From: Xylona heveae TC161
Taxonomy: Eukaryota > Ascomycota > Xylonomycetes > Xylonales > Xylonaceae
Direction: 5' to 3'
Length of the DNA: 64,000 nt
Assembly: GCF_001619985.1 (NCBI RefSeq)
Contig: NW_017264201.1
Location: forward strand, 868,001-932,000
Each line of letters begins with the position of its first letter. Position 1 is the stretch's first letter. The position numbers and the translations under genes are program-made. Below the pieces are notes generated by a model. The model was not told the origin of the DNA. It was given only the letters and a program-made list of their open reading frames with translations, and ran no database searches. Shown here in pieces: positions 1-11,190 of the stretch.

Positions 1-493
1 ATCTCTACTCCGCCGAACTTCCTCTGGCTGGGTTACCTAGAGCAGAAGCTCCCCAGCACTACACCAGCTGCCACTGAAACCGCCAAGGGCAAGGAGAAGG
101 AGGGAAAGGAAGTGCAATCGCGTCTCAACTTGGGAAATGCGCTCAAGAAGCTCTTGATTGATCAGATCATTGCCGGCACATTGAACAATATCGCATTCAT
201 AGCATTTCTCGCAGCTGCCAAGGGAGCGACCACCCCTGAGGTGATCGAGGCCGTTCGTCAGGTGAGAAGATTTCCAGAAACGCCGCTGCTGGGGCGGACC
301 TCGTTCAGAAAAAGAACTTGCGCACTGACAAATTTGATTGCAGGGATTCCCTCCGCTTTTCTTGGCTAGCTTGAAACTCTGGCCTATGGTGTCCTTGATC
401 TCGTTTACCGTCGTGCCGGCTGATAAGAGAGTCTTGTTCCTTAGCTCTATCGGTCTCGGCTGGGGTGTTTTCTTAAGTATATATAATGCATAG
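1..493 (+). CDS. Mpv17/PMP22-family membrane protein, 3' end only
   Basis: The start of the gene lies left of the window. Two exons are visible, 1-261 and 344-493, with an 82-nt intron (gtgaga...ttgcag) in phase 0. The C-terminal segment contains LKLWPMVSLISFTVVP followed by ADKRVLFLSSIGLGW. This matches the C-terminal hallmark of the Mpv17/PMP22 family: W-P-x(n)-F-x(2)-VP-x(3)-R, then an aromatic Trp helix. Family members are small four-helix proteins of peroxisomal or inner mitochondrial membranes, proposed to form channels or affect metabolite flux. A lysine/glutamate-rich insert near residue 25 of the visible part (KGKEKEGKE) suggests a longer fungal version than yeast Sym1. The family call is confident; the organelle cannot be decided from this fragment. 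Confidence 0.75.
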
Positions 494-2240
494 ATTTGCG
501 CTTTCTGTTAGAGATACCATCATCGGTTTTGAATGAATAGACAGGATTTATAGACAGGGATCGGATAGGGAAGCGTTCCGTACGTGTGGGAGCGTTCACG
601 GATTTGGGGCTCCACCCGAGCTAAAACATAGAACCCACCATAGAATACGATAGATTCAACCAATCGAAACACGACGATTGATTAAGTTGGTACCAACAAT
701 GTGGACAAAAAGAAGCCACCGGGATCAGCAACAAGTCAATGCTGGCATCCCAGGATGATGGCCTGTGGCCAGGTGCATACTTTAATGCTGGACGTAAAAG
801 CCCTGTTGAGTTTGCTGTTGGTGGGCGGTGCAAGCTGGAGTGCAAGGACACCATTGAGGCGTGAGAGAACTAAGCGAACAGACGCGCGCTTTCCCCTTTC
901 GGGACCAACGGCCGTCAGAGCTGACAAAAAGTCACTCGACAATATACCCTCTTATCTCCGCTCCTCGAGCACGAGGCAGCTTCTTGAGGCTGTTGCTTTC
1001 TTTTCCTTCACGCTGCCTCACAAATCAATTTGTCAGCCCGTGGGCAGGTTGAAAGTGACGGAAACCAGATGGACCAAAAGTCCATAGACTATGTACACAT
1101 CAAAACAAGCGCCAACTTCTAGATCCGAGACCGCGGAATGCTATGTCGAAAATCGAACATGTCAGCTTGACACAGTATCGGTGATCCAACGAGACGGTTT
1201 CCTCACAGAGCATAGAGACCGCTAACTAAAAGTGAGACTGTCTGCTCCCTGGCTCCTCAGCCCTACCGGCCGAGGTGTACTCGGACGTAATCAATCACTC
1301 CTGTGGATTGAATACAATGGTCGGGATAGGGCAAATCACTAAAATCCAATGCAAGTGACGATTTTGCTTATGCATCTTTTTGTTCCGAAGTTGGTGGTGT
1401 TTGACCACGGTCCATGAACACACCATTGAGCCCGCAAATATTGTTATCGATTCGTCCTCAGAAGAAACACTTGGAAACATTATCTTGAAGTATGACGCAC
1501 TTGCGCCACTCTATGGCTTTACGCAGAACCTTTCTCTTCTTTTCCACTGTGGCTGTCTGCACTGCACTTTGCACTTACCGCCTTGCTGGCTATGATTACA
1601 AAAGGAATCCGAAGGTTTACAGTCTTTTGATGAGTCGGGTCTTACGGAATGGATTTGTCAACCTTGAATGACTCGTATTAGGTTCAGATCATGCATATCT
1701 TGTGGCAGTAAAAGGAGTCAACATGGGTCGCCCGGTGACGGGACTCTGTTCAATAGATTTCAGCTCCCAATGGAGGCATACCGGATGAGATATAAAAGCC
1801 CATTCCCGAGCCATTTGAAATAGATATCTAACAGCACGGACGGAAGATTCTGAATACATTGACTAATAGATCCAAGAACATTAAATCAAAACATATTAAT
1901 ACTATTGACAGCCCGCTTATCATCGACGGCATTACATCAGTCGAGACCTTTTCCAACTGCGTTAAGGGCTGTGGACTTGGGACACCAGGCACTTGTCAAA
2001 GCTCACTATAGCGTCTTTAGCATCTGAAGCGTCGGTGTCTCCGTTTGAAAATCATCAAAGGTATTAAGCTTTGAACTGTGGCAATGGATGGTCAGCGAAG
2101 AGAGCAGCACCTGACCCAGAGCAACGCAATAATTAAATTATGTGTCGCCTTCAGTTGTCAAATAAAATATAAAAGCGCCTTCTGACAGTTCCAGAGTCCA
2201 CGCTTTCAGGGTCACCCAAACCAAACCCACGGGCACCGCT
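494..2240. other. Intergenic, no supported gene
   Basis: This stretch of 1.7 kb holds the 3' flank of the Mpv17-like gene and the upstream region of the next small gene. Open frames here (for example one at 701-1087 on +) have no family resemblance and overlap frames on the other strand. Two TATA-like boxes occur, one near 1791 (tataaaagc) and one at 2168-2174 (tataaaa). Only the second is well placed for a recognised start codon. Confidence 0.6.
2168..2174 (+). promoter_or_regulatory. TATA box upstream of small gene
   Basis: The sequence tataaaa lies 66 nt before the ATG at 2241. This is a normal distance for a fungal core promoter with a short leader, and it supports transcription of the two-exon gene that follows. 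Confidence 0.4.
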
Positions 2241-2820
2241 ATGGTGGACGTTCGAAATTTAAGTCAGGTACGTTATTACAGCCCTATCAGCGCGCTATGC
2301 ATTTCCGCCACGCATCGTCGGCATTACCAAACCTAAAAAGGGGCTGGCTTTGCCTGATTATCAATATGACATTTTGACTTTGTCTTTTATTCCGCTTTTC
2401 CGTGGGTTGCAGTGCCATTGAGGAAAGCCCGTCGTCAACAAGCATAGAAAGACTATTCCTCTCTGGGACAAGCGGAAATCTAATCCGATTAGCGCTGACC
2501 TAATCTGATCACAGAGTGACAAAGCTCAGCTTATTAATTCACTCCGGACCCATCGTGTCAACACCCTGACAGAGTTACGCCGGATCGAGAAGATCTTCGC
2601 CGCCCTGAACCAGCACGATGTCACGGAGCCGATGACGTCGGCTTGGGCTCACTACGTCAATTCAAACAATTTCTTGAATGAACTACGTGGTCTGACCAGG
2701 AACTATCCGTTCAGCTCAGAGTGTCTAGACGAAGCAAAATGGCTGGTCATACAGGACCCGGCGAGTAATAGGAGCTGGAATTATTGCTGGCTCGTCCTCG
2801 TGAAGATACAAACAAAGTAA
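2241..2820 (+). CDS. Hypothetical small protein, two exons (110 aa)
   Basis: The ATG at 2241 opens a 27-nt first exon (MVDVRNLSQ) ending at 2267 with the donor gtacgt. A 247-nt intron ends at 2514 with a good branch site (gctgac near 2493) and acceptor cacag. Exon 2, 2515-2820, stays open to TAA. The protein is mostly helical in appearance, hydrophilic and Leu/Arg/Asn-rich (LRTHRVNTLTELRRIEKIF), with Trp residues toward the C-terminus. It has no signal peptide or membrane segment, and I recognise no family. Splice phase, branch point and TATA box agree, so this looks like a real lineage-specific gene, but there is no homology evidence. Confidence 0.45.
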
Positions 2821-3639
2821 GTCAATTTTATTATGTCCTGCTTCTCTGTCCAACTGGCTTTCATTCTGGTGTTTTTTTCTTTGCTCCTGCTCTCTGCAAT
2901 TATTCCATGGATCACACACTTCTTTATTGGTGTCAACAAATTTTTGCTGTTTACAATGTTGTTTCGATATGCAATGGCCACGCCGAGTGGGGCGTATAGA
3001 GCATGGAGCCGTTACCCGTTTCCGCTGACGTCTCACCATCTTTCGACCCCTGTTTTCCTACTATTATCATTTCCATCTTCATATCGCGCCCAGTCACCAC
3101 GAGACCTGCTTACTGCCCCAATTCCAAATCCCACGCGTGGCAGTGTCCAGCCGCCATCCCAGGATTGCTGGGAGCGGTGAGGTTGCTCTTGCTTGGTGCG
3201 CTTTTGGGCATCAAACATCAGCAATTGCCGATCTCCCGGATGGGGCAGAACCGGCAGTCTCTATTCCTGACCTTTCTATTTCCTTGATTGACCGCCAGTC
3301 ATGGTGCTGTACCTGCGCTCTCCCCTGCATGCCTAACGGTCGCGATGACCCGATGACCCGAGGGTCCGGGCGACCCGCCGACCCGATGACCAGGTTGTCG
3401 GTCCGCTAGGCTCACCACGTTGAGCTCATTTTTTCGTATTTTATCTACCTTATTCTTCTTACGAGCCCATAACCCTCGGGTTGGTTCAGCTGGCACGCCC
3501 TGACTGTGCCCGCCCCCCTGGAAAATCGTCAATATTGATTAGATCCTTGCTTTCATTTCCCTCTTCTGCTTTGCTTTCGGGGAATGTGTTGTCAAGCGGC
3601 CAAGGCGCAGTCGCAGTCGCAGTCGCAATCGCAATCACC

Positions 3640-3770
3640 TTTCTTCCTTTTGTCCTTCCTTCCTCCCTTTTTTTTGTCTTTCTCATTTTTTGGTCCTTTC
3701 CTTTTTCTTTTTCTATTCTTATTCCTATTTCTCTTTTTCTTTTCTTTCCCTCTCTCGCCCTCTAAGCTCT
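3640..3770 (+). repeat. Polypyrimidine (C/T-rich) tract
   Basis: About 130 nt almost free of purines on the + strand, made of repeated ttcttt/tcttttt units. Such tracts are common in fungal promoters just upstream of transcription starts. It lies about 120 nt before the short open frame at 3888, so it could be that frame's promoter element or simple low-complexity DNA. Confidence 0.6.
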
Positions 3771-3887
3771 TCGTATCGTCTTTCATATTAACTTAGCGGA
3801 ACGTCCCTGATTTCCTGGGCTCTGACTTATGAATTTAACAGCCAACTCATAACCAAACATGCCCACTCGCTCGCCTCTCGCCCGACC

Positions 3888-4019
3888 ATGTGGGGCAACA
3901 CTACCCCGTCCCCGGCCAACGTGAGACAACTCGCGCGTGAATTCATCAATGAATGGACCTGGGCCATCTCGCAGATGCTCAGACATTGGGAGACGCCACC
4001 CACTGTGACGGGGCAGTAA
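3888..4019 (+). CDS. Possible micro-protein (43 aa)
   Basis: An ATG at 3888 (context gaccATGTGG) opens 43 codons ending at TAA 4017-4019. The product is amphipathic and Trp-rich (EFINEWTWAISQMLRHW). A CT-rich promoter-like tract lies upstream, and an overlapping out-of-frame ATG at 3858 could act as an upstream frame. No family is recognised. The frame is too short for composition to be decisive, so this is a weak call. Confidence 0.18.
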   Translation: MWGNTTPSPANVRQLAREFINEWTWAISQMLRHWETPPTVTGQ

Positions 4020-4792
4020 GGACTCGCTCGGGATGTACGTTGTACATTGTACATTGTATTCCTACAGCGTACTGGCTGATCCTGGTTGGTTTCTTTCTTT
4101 TGTGAGACATGTGACATGTTCTGTTCGGACCAGGTTGCCGTCCATGTTCCGAACGGAAGAGGGCGGGAAGTCTCAGTAGGATCTTGCGAAGAGGTGATGA
4201 GGGTCTGCATTTACAATCCAGTGATTTGAATCATGTTAATTACAGCGATGGAGTACTTCATTTGGTTTTGAAATTCTGAAAGAGATTTTGAGTGTTATTG
4301 CTTATGTGCATACGCAAAGAGAAAATATTGCGTGCATTATGGTCAATGCTTTCGCAGCCCTTATGTGGTCTTTTTCGTTTTGTTTCCATTGACAGCATGG
4401 CGGGATTATATCAAGCTACAACGGCGGTTTAGGATGGATTTATCACGACTAAAAAGCCATTCGATTCTCGAATAAATTACATGACATGTTCATTATTTCT
4501 AAATTCTACAACAAATGCTTAGAAGCTTCCAGGGACCAAAAAGGAGGTAATTCATGGGCTCATGCTCGGCGCAAAAGCGCCTGCCCTGCTGCTTCGCGGT
4601 CGTCATTCAAGGCAGTATGGGCCTGACCAGAGGGAGGCTGTTGATTGCAAACAATGAATCTGTCTCTTGTGCAATACAAGCAATACAAGCCACACAGCCT
4701 ACCGACTGGACGACAGCCAAAGATGACAAGTTCCGAGGCGCGTATTAAAGCTTTTGTGATGCATATTTCCAGGCTCCGTGTCATCTTGACTT

Positions 4793-5965
4793 TTACCGAC
4801 TCAGAACCCACATGAAAATAAGTTGTACAACATAAGAGTAGATGAAGAGGAACTGCGTCCTGCGGTTGCGCTGGGCTCGTGCAACAGTGTAGCTGGCGCC
4901 ACGGGCGTTGTCTGACGAGTTCTCTGGCAGGAGGACGTACTTGAGCGAGCGGAGCTGTCGATTTAATGTCAGCATTTTGGTTTGGCATTAAGGGAAGATA
5001 AGTCTCCAGTGTCTTACCAAAAAGAGTGCATTGGCCAAAAATGTATAGGTGAATATGCTCCATCCAATCCAGCCGCCGGTGCCTCGGCCTCCATTGAGCA
5101 CCTCACTTAGAAAAATAGTCACTATGATTCCGACGAATTTGTAGCCCGAGTAGGCGACCAAGTCTAGAATCTGGCTTTCGTTGCTGATGCTGAGGAGGTA
5201 ACAGCCGAATTTGAGGCCGAGGATTTCGATAATCACCACCGCAAAAGCAGTCGTCGCTGTCAGTCCAAGAAGTTCGGGGTGGAAAGCACCTCGTAATCCG
5301 GCCAGTAATGTTTCAAGAAGAATATAGGTGACAAAGGCCATCACTATCTCTGTCAGCTTCTGCCCGAGTCGGAAGTCTCAAGTTGAGGAAGCTCTACCTG
5401 GAATATACATATCCGGACTGTTGATATCTTCTCTTGGCGGAAGGAAGAATCCTTCTTGCCCGTTTGGAGAAAGTCGTTGTTGCCGTGACCATGGCTTATG
5501 TCTCCAAGGGAAAAGCACTAGGAAGAGTTTGTTGAGGACATAGGAATTCGAGACGTTAAAATAGTGTTTCAATGCCGAGACATTTACGTATCTATTGAAC
5601 TATAGAACGCGGTTCAAGTCAGCAAAGACCCACATAATCTCATCCAAGGCGGAAACAATGCAGCTTTTTGTTGGATTTGAAGCGTGACCAGTACGTACGT
5701 TTTGTTCCACGTAATCATGTCCCGCCATCATAGCGCTCTTTCCAACCTGGAAGCCCATTTGGGCAGTCGGATCGGTCATAAAACCCCCAAAAGCTGGCAT
5801 ACCAGCAGCTGCTTGACCAGGGTACGGGCTGCCGTAACCTGACTGTCCTGATGCCTGACCGGCAGGCGGAGGCGGAGAACGCATCATTGGGACTGTTGAC
5901 ACATGTTGCGGAACAGGGTGGTGAAGAGGAGGCGACTGCGCCGGACCGTAAGACGGCCGCTGCAT
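4793..5965 (-). CDS. YIF1: Yif1-family ER/Golgi membrane protein (318 aa)
   Basis: Four exons on the minus strand: 5965-5699, 5599-5398, 5343-5018 and 4954-4793, all phase-consistent. Introns have gtacgt, gtagag and gtaaga donors, and the last one a gctgac branch. The protein has a Pro/Gly/Gln-rich cytosolic N-terminus (about 1-75). The conserved Yif1/Hrf1 domain follows, with NRYVNVSALKHYF and VSNSYVLNKLFLVLFPWRHK, then about five hydrophobic helices to the C-terminus. Yif1 partners with Yip1 and Yos1 and binds Rab GTPases in COPII vesicle transport between ER and Golgi. Length matches fungal homologues. The gene is divergent from SRP101 across 311 bp. The family assignment is strong. Confidence 0.93.
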
Positions 5966-6276
5966 AATTGACCGTTTATAATGCTAGCAATGTGTATGAA
6001 CTCTATACAAGTGTTCAGAATGTCGATTTGAGTGCAAGTTGGTCGAGGTGGGAGCTTGGGAGATATTATTTCCTGACGTTGCTTGTGAAGCTCTCCCAAG
6101 GCGTCGCAACTCGAGATGTTTCATACGGTTACCCTGCAACAACGCGGCAACTGCCGGGAGGTGGGATGGGTGAGGCCAACTTGATGCCTCACAGGGAAAT
6201 AATAATATATTCCCCCAGTCGATCAACCATTGAGCATCATTTCCGTTCACAGGTCTTCTACGAGGAGTGAACGACG
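5966..6276. promoter_or_regulatory. Bidirectional promoter between YIF1 and SRP101
   Basis: The 311 bp between the two start codons must contain both promoters and both 5' leaders. No clear TATA box is seen for either gene. Both products act in the early secretory pathway, so co-expression is plausible, but that is an inference from position. Confidence 0.55.
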
Positions 6277-8471
6277 ATGCTTGACAGCTTTGAAATCCTG
6301 ACCACCTCCGGGGTGGTTCTCTGGTCTAGAACTTTTGCTCCCGTTGGTCCCAACGTGATCAATGGCTTAATTAGAGATGTCTTTATCGAAGAGCGCATCA
6401 CACCCAACGCAACAGTCACTGAGGATTTGTCGGCGGCTCGGAATCCACCGTATAAAAGGGAGAAATATACTTTGAAGTGGACAGCTGTGAAGGAGTTGGG
6501 TTTGATCTTTGTCGTATGTTCCGGCAATTCCAGCTTTAGTCTTTACTTATGCGGAGCTTACTGACATACTTGTGTGATAATAGGCTGTCTACCAATCTCT
6601 CTTGCATCTTTCCTGGATCGATAAGCTCCTTGACAATGTGCGGGTTATATTTGTCGACCTCTATGGCGATCAGCTCAAGAAGCCCAACACGAGCATTGTT
6701 GAGTGTCACTTTGACGAGTATTTCGACCAGCAGATGAGGGAGCTGGAGAAGAGTGCGCGGTCAGCTCAGCCTGCCAAGGCCGTTGCTGCTGCTACTGCTG
6801 CTGCTGATATTGCGCCATCAACGCCTGGCGGCGTTGGAGAGGAGCCCCCGCCATTGCCGGGTATCAAGAGCTGTATGTACTGGAAATCTCACCATTGTCT
6901 AAGCACGGATAACAATGACTGACTGGATACTTCAGTATCGCAAAAACAACCATTATTTACACCCGTCCCAGCTGAGTTAAGCCCTGTCTCGACCCCTGAG
7001 GTCTCGCGACCAGCATCCCCCGCTGTCAGCCATCTACTATCTGCGAAAGGAGGACCTGGCGGCCGAACATCTCGTCGGGCAAGGAAAGCAGCCAATGCGT
7101 CAGCGCATGCGTCATCGGGCGAAGAATCTCCAGCTAGACGGCCCAGGAGCGTTAAATCGAACACGAAGAAGATGCGAAAGTGGGATGCGGACGGACTGGC
7201 AGACGAGGACGACAATGAGACTTCTCTCGACTACTCAATGAATGCGGGTGACGGAGCGGACGATGGGCAAGATGGTGGTTCTCGCGCCCCTGCAGTAGAG
7301 GCAGTCAGCCAATCTTCCTGGGGGAAGAAGACTGGAAAGGGCGAATTCGTCCTCAAGGACCTTGACGAGGAAGTACACGAGATTCTATCATCTGCAGATG
7401 CCAAGAAAGCCAACGGTGCTGCGTCTGACGGAATTATGGGCTCAGGTATAAGCGCGATCAGCGGACTGTTCCGTAACGTAGTCGGAGGCAAGACCCTCAC
7501 GAAACAAGACCTCGATAAAGCGCTCAAGGGTATGGAGGATCATCTATTGAAAAAGAACGTTGCACGCGAAGCTGCGATGCGGCTTTGTGAAAGCGTTGAG
7601 CGTGAACTTATCGGCGCCAAAACTGGCAGCTTCCAGAGTAAGACTTGACTGATTCCCTTCTCCCCACTTCCAGGAATCTGAAGCTAATTTCTTTTCCCCC
7701 ACAGGTGTCGACAGCATCATCCGTACCGGCATGGAGTCTGCTCTCCGCAAGATCCTCACACCCACCTCATCACTCGATCTCTTGCGCGAAATCCAATCCG
7801 TCACTTCCCCCTCCATTACCTCTCTCCAAAAGCCCCGCCCGTACGTCATCTCTATAGTCGGCGTCAACGGTGTCGGAAAATCTACCAATCTCTCCAAAAT
7901 TTGCTTCTTCCTCCTTCAAAACAAATTCCGCGTCCTGATCGCCGCATGCGACACGTTCCGCTCCGGCGCCGTCGAGCAGCTGCGCGTACACGCGCGGAAC
8001 CTCAAGGAACTCGGCGAGCGCGAAGGTGGCTACGTCGAGCTCTATGAAAAGGGATACGGCAAGGACGCTGCCAACATTGCGAAAGATGCTGTGACATTTG
8101 CGGCCCAGTCCAACTTTGACGTTGTCCTCATCGACACGGCTGGCCGCAGACACAATGACCAGCGTCTCATGTCCTCGCTCGAGAAGTTTGCCAAGTTTGC
8201 CCAGCCCGACAAGATCCTTATGGTGGGCGAGGCTCTCGTGGGCACAGACTCGGTTCAGCAGGCGCGTAATTTCAACGCCGCCTTTGGTACCGGCAGAGCC
8301 CTCGACGGTTTCATCATCTCGAAATGTGATACCGTCGGCGACATGGTCGGAACCCTGGTCAGCATGGTCCATGCTACTGGTATCCCTGTACTCTTCCTTG
8401 GTACCGGCCAGCATTATAGCGACTTGCGCACCCTGAATGTCTCTTGGGCGACCAACTTGCTTATGAGCTAG
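6277..8471 (+). CDS. SRP101: Signal recognition particle receptor alpha subunit (664 aa)
   Basis: Exons 6277-6513, 6584-6872, 6936-7637 and 7705-8471 are joined in phase. The N-terminal SRX domain (about 1-130, MLDSFEILTTSGVVLWSR) binds the beta subunit in the ER membrane. A charged, low-complexity linker follows (RTSRRARKAA, then acidic stretches). The C-terminal NG domain has the SRP-family GTPase motifs: G1 GVNGVGKST (about 462-470), DTFRSGAVEQL, G3 DTAGR, and SKCD as G4. The protein docks ribosome-SRP complexes at the ER translocon and hydrolyses GTP together with SRP54. All GTPase motifs are intact and the length is typical of fungi. Confidence 0.97.
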
Positions 8472-8516
8472 GTTGTCCCTTTGCTTATGAGCCCCTTTCA
8501 TCTCTACTTGGAAGCT

Positions 8517-8549
8517 TTATTTTTATTTTTATTTTTATTTTTTTTTTCT
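8517..8549 (+). repeat. (TTTTTA)n simple repeat
   Basis: Repeated tttatttttattttt units about 46 nt after the SRP101 stop, followed by a pure T run. It lies in the 3' UTR and could contribute to 3'-end formation. Confidence 0.7.
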
Positions 8550-9145
8550 CATCTGCGTGTTTATTTCTTCTTTTATCTCCTTTTGCTAGCTTGATGATGG
8601 ACTGCTCATAGTGGAGGGAAAAGTAGTCGACGGGTCCTGGTCCGTAGATGTCGAGGATACTCGAAATGTATCTACGCGGCAAGGCGGCGCATTTGACGGC
8701 TTTTGTTGTTTCTTTCCTTTCCTTTTCTTTTTCATCACCGCTCTGTCCTTTCATTGTTGTCATTACCCATACCATCATCAACACATCCACAGATACTAGT
8801 CAGTATACCTCCCGCTCGATATTTGATATCTTTAATGAAGCCACGACATTCTATACTCGCTTCATTGTCAAGCGTAGTTTCCGAGATTTATGCTGATAGT
8901 GACACATGAGTAGTGAAGGTGTGCTGGGATACATTCTAAATGGTGACTTTCGCCTTTTGCATCGATAAAAGTACTAAGTCGCTGAGATGGGGGAATTCAA
9001 CGCCATTATGTATATATTTTAATTTGGATTAATTCCTTTCTTTTTGTTGGCTTTGACTGATGAAAGTAAATTTGAATTGGATTATTTTTCAATGTATAAT
9101 CATTGAAAGGATAGAGCAATAAATTAATAAATAAATAATTGAAAA

Positions 9146-9166
9146 TGTATATATATATATATATAC
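9146..9166 (+). repeat. (TA)n microsatellite
   Basis: About ten uninterrupted TA units within an AT-rich stretch of the SRP101-ATP7 intergenic region. Confidence 0.8.
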
Positions 9167-9518
9167 TAAGAAAAGGTACGTGGGAAAAGAGATATATCGG
9201 TAATCGGGTCATAATAACAGCTTACAGAGCATAACAATAACCGAATACGGCTAATAGCATTCAGCCAGCATCTCGCAGTACAGACACAACTACTTTGACC
9301 AGTGAAACATAGCATATAAATGCTCTCATCATTGCGGGATTATCTATACAACTACAGTAGGATGAAGTGGGCTGCAGGCAACAAACCCAAAAGCGGTTCC
9401 GATCCCACACTCTTCCCGCATTAACAGAAAAGAGAACCTGTATCTTGCTACAGCACAAATGCAACATGAGCTCATGATCCCACGACCCGTTTGAATCCAT
9501 CTATACAGACGAACGAGC

Positions 9519-10585
9519 TTAGAGAACGGAGAGATCGCCGAACTTCTCCTTGTAGCCGGGAACGGACCAGCGGCCCTTGGAAACAAGCTGGGCAGTGCGC
9601 TCGTCGATGTCGGGGCGGGCGGCAACGACCTCGTCCTGTTCGTTGTCGAAGTTGACGTACGTTAGCAATGCCGTTTTCAGAAGAACCGCAAGAAGAGGTA
9701 GTTGTATGGAGACAAAAGGATAAGAGCACAAGTATATCCCATACGATTCTTGTTGTCGGGGTATACGTGTATTTGATGGGAAGGGGACAAAAGAGGAGGC
9801 TACGTACGACAGTGAGGTCCTCGAATGGCCGAGCCTCTTCAATGTTCTTGAGGGTTCTGTCAAGGTCCTGGAGCTCAAGGTCGACCTTGCCCTTGGTCTC
9901 CTCGGCGTTCTTGATGGCCTGGGCCTCGAAAGCCTCAATGGCCTTGATCTGGCGGCTGACGTCGTAGGTGACGGGCTGGAAGCTCTTGAAGTGGTTCTCA
10001 ATCTCGTCGACGACGGCCTGGTTCTTCAAAAGGGAGCGGTACTTGGCGAAGTCGACGGTCTGGGGCTGCTCAGAGAGCGTCTGGACCTTGCGGCGGGCAT
10101 CATCGTTGCGCTTCTTGAAGGACTGCAGGGCAGTTGCGGTCTGGCCCTTGAGACCCAGCGAGGTGCCGATCTTGACCCAGTCGATCTTAAGAGCTGCGCT
10201 TCGCTATAGAAATGTTAGCCTTTCAGTTACCCATCGCTTCTTAAGTGCGAGAAGCAAGCAAAGAAAAGAAAAGCGGAGGGCTCGTCCATGCAATTTGCTT
10301 GGCGAAGTAAATCCGCGCGAAGAGATGGCGTGGAAGATCCGGAACATCAATAGCAAGCTCATTTCTCCTTCAATTGCTTCAAGAAACACCTCATTCGATG
10401 ATTCCAAATCTGAAAGATTGTTCCCAAGTATCCGAATTGCTCAAGGATCCAATCCTTCTATCGCTCGATCGTTCGATGCCATGAGGAATCCTTCCCGTGA
10501 CAAGCTTGCCATTGATGCCGAATCGAAGCCATTGATGGAAATTGACGAACGCAGCTGAACAAGGGGAGCTTACTCCGACGGCCAT
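9519..10585 (-). CDS. ATP7: Mitochondrial F1Fo ATP synthase subunit d (174 aa)
   Basis: Exons 10585-10574 (12 nt, MAVG), 10203-9808 and 9635-9519. The first intron is 370 nt (gtaagc...ctatag), the second 172 nt with a gctaac branch and a cag acceptor. The protein begins [17 protein letters not shown], continues with [20 protein letters not shown], and ends [18 protein letters not shown], all diagnostic of fungal ATP synthase d. Subunit d is part of the peripheral stalk that holds F1 static against the rotor at the inner mitochondrial membrane. The 174-aa length equals what I recall for the yeast protein. The tiny first coding exon depends on matching the conserved SAALK start and is well supported by phase. 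Confidence 0.95.
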
Positions 10586-11190
10586 TTTGATCCGTGCGAT
10601 TGGGGGAGGTGAACTGGGGGAGAGTGGAGTGGGTTCAACGGAAATGCTGAGGTCGTCGTCGTCGGTCTCCTCGGCCGGCAAAGCAATAATCGATGAGGTT
10701 CCCGACTTGGCGAGATGGTACCCCGCACGTGACCTGAGGCTTTATAGGACCAATTTCACCAAGCACAATGTGCCGTTTCAAGCTTCGAGATGGCATTTGA
10801 TAAATTTAATTTCATCATAGGATATTGGATAATTTATAAATTTAGAATTTCATTCCTCATTTAATTTGTTGTTCGCGCTGGATTATGGGGGAGGGGCAAT
10901 AGGCTATGTCATATACGCAATTTGTCTGATATTGATCTCACAAGTCCAGGGCAAGTTAATACGAGTTACGTCAAAAGATGAATGCTTTTCATAACTACAG
11001 AGATAAAAGACAGGCCATCAAATGCTGATATAAACGGCGGCGACCATTTTCAACCCCAGAGCTCATTCGCATGATACGCTGGAAAATAAATCCAGAGCTG
11101 AGGAGCAAAGCTTAGTAAAGCGATGGCATCCCGTTCCACCAGATCGAAGCAGAAGCCCCACGGATGCAGTGGAGACTAGCATTGCCCATC
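10586..11190. other. ATP7 promoter and EGD2 3' flank
   Basis: About 600 bp with no gene. The right part is AT-rich (10800-10870) and precedes the 3' end of the NAC-alpha gene, which also reads leftward. No regulatory element is recognised with confidence. Confidence 0.55.

Larger units (their letters stand above)
2821..4792. other. Intergenic with low-complexity DNA
   Basis: About 2 kb without a firmly supported gene. It contains GACCCG-type short repeats near 3340-3400, a CAGTCG/CAATCG repeat at about 3605-3640, a long polypyrimidine tract at about 3640-3770, and at the right end the 3' flank of YIF1. Many overlapping open frames here are explained by the biased composition. Confidence 0.6.
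8472..9518. other. Convergent intergenic region SRP101/ATP7
   Basis: About 1 kb between two converging genes. It is T-rich near SRP101 and AT-rich around 9000-9200, with two simple repeats listed separately. Open frames at 8485-8909 and 9006-9212 are driven by these repeats and are not supported as genes. Confidence 0.6.

Noticed and set aside
3600-3640. CAGTCG/CAATCG repeats considered as a CRISPR-like or regulatory array
   Set aside because: The units are contiguous with no spacers; this is a simple tandem repeat in a eukaryotic genome.
2833-3796. Overlapping open frames, one with hydrophobic segments at its start
   Set aside because: They lie in repeat- and pyrimidine-rich DNA, occur on both strands, and have no splice or homology support.
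7770-8501. A 243-codon open frame antisense to SRP101
   Set aside because: It mirrors the GTPase domain in the opposite strand and has no family resemblance; it is a codon-bias shadow.
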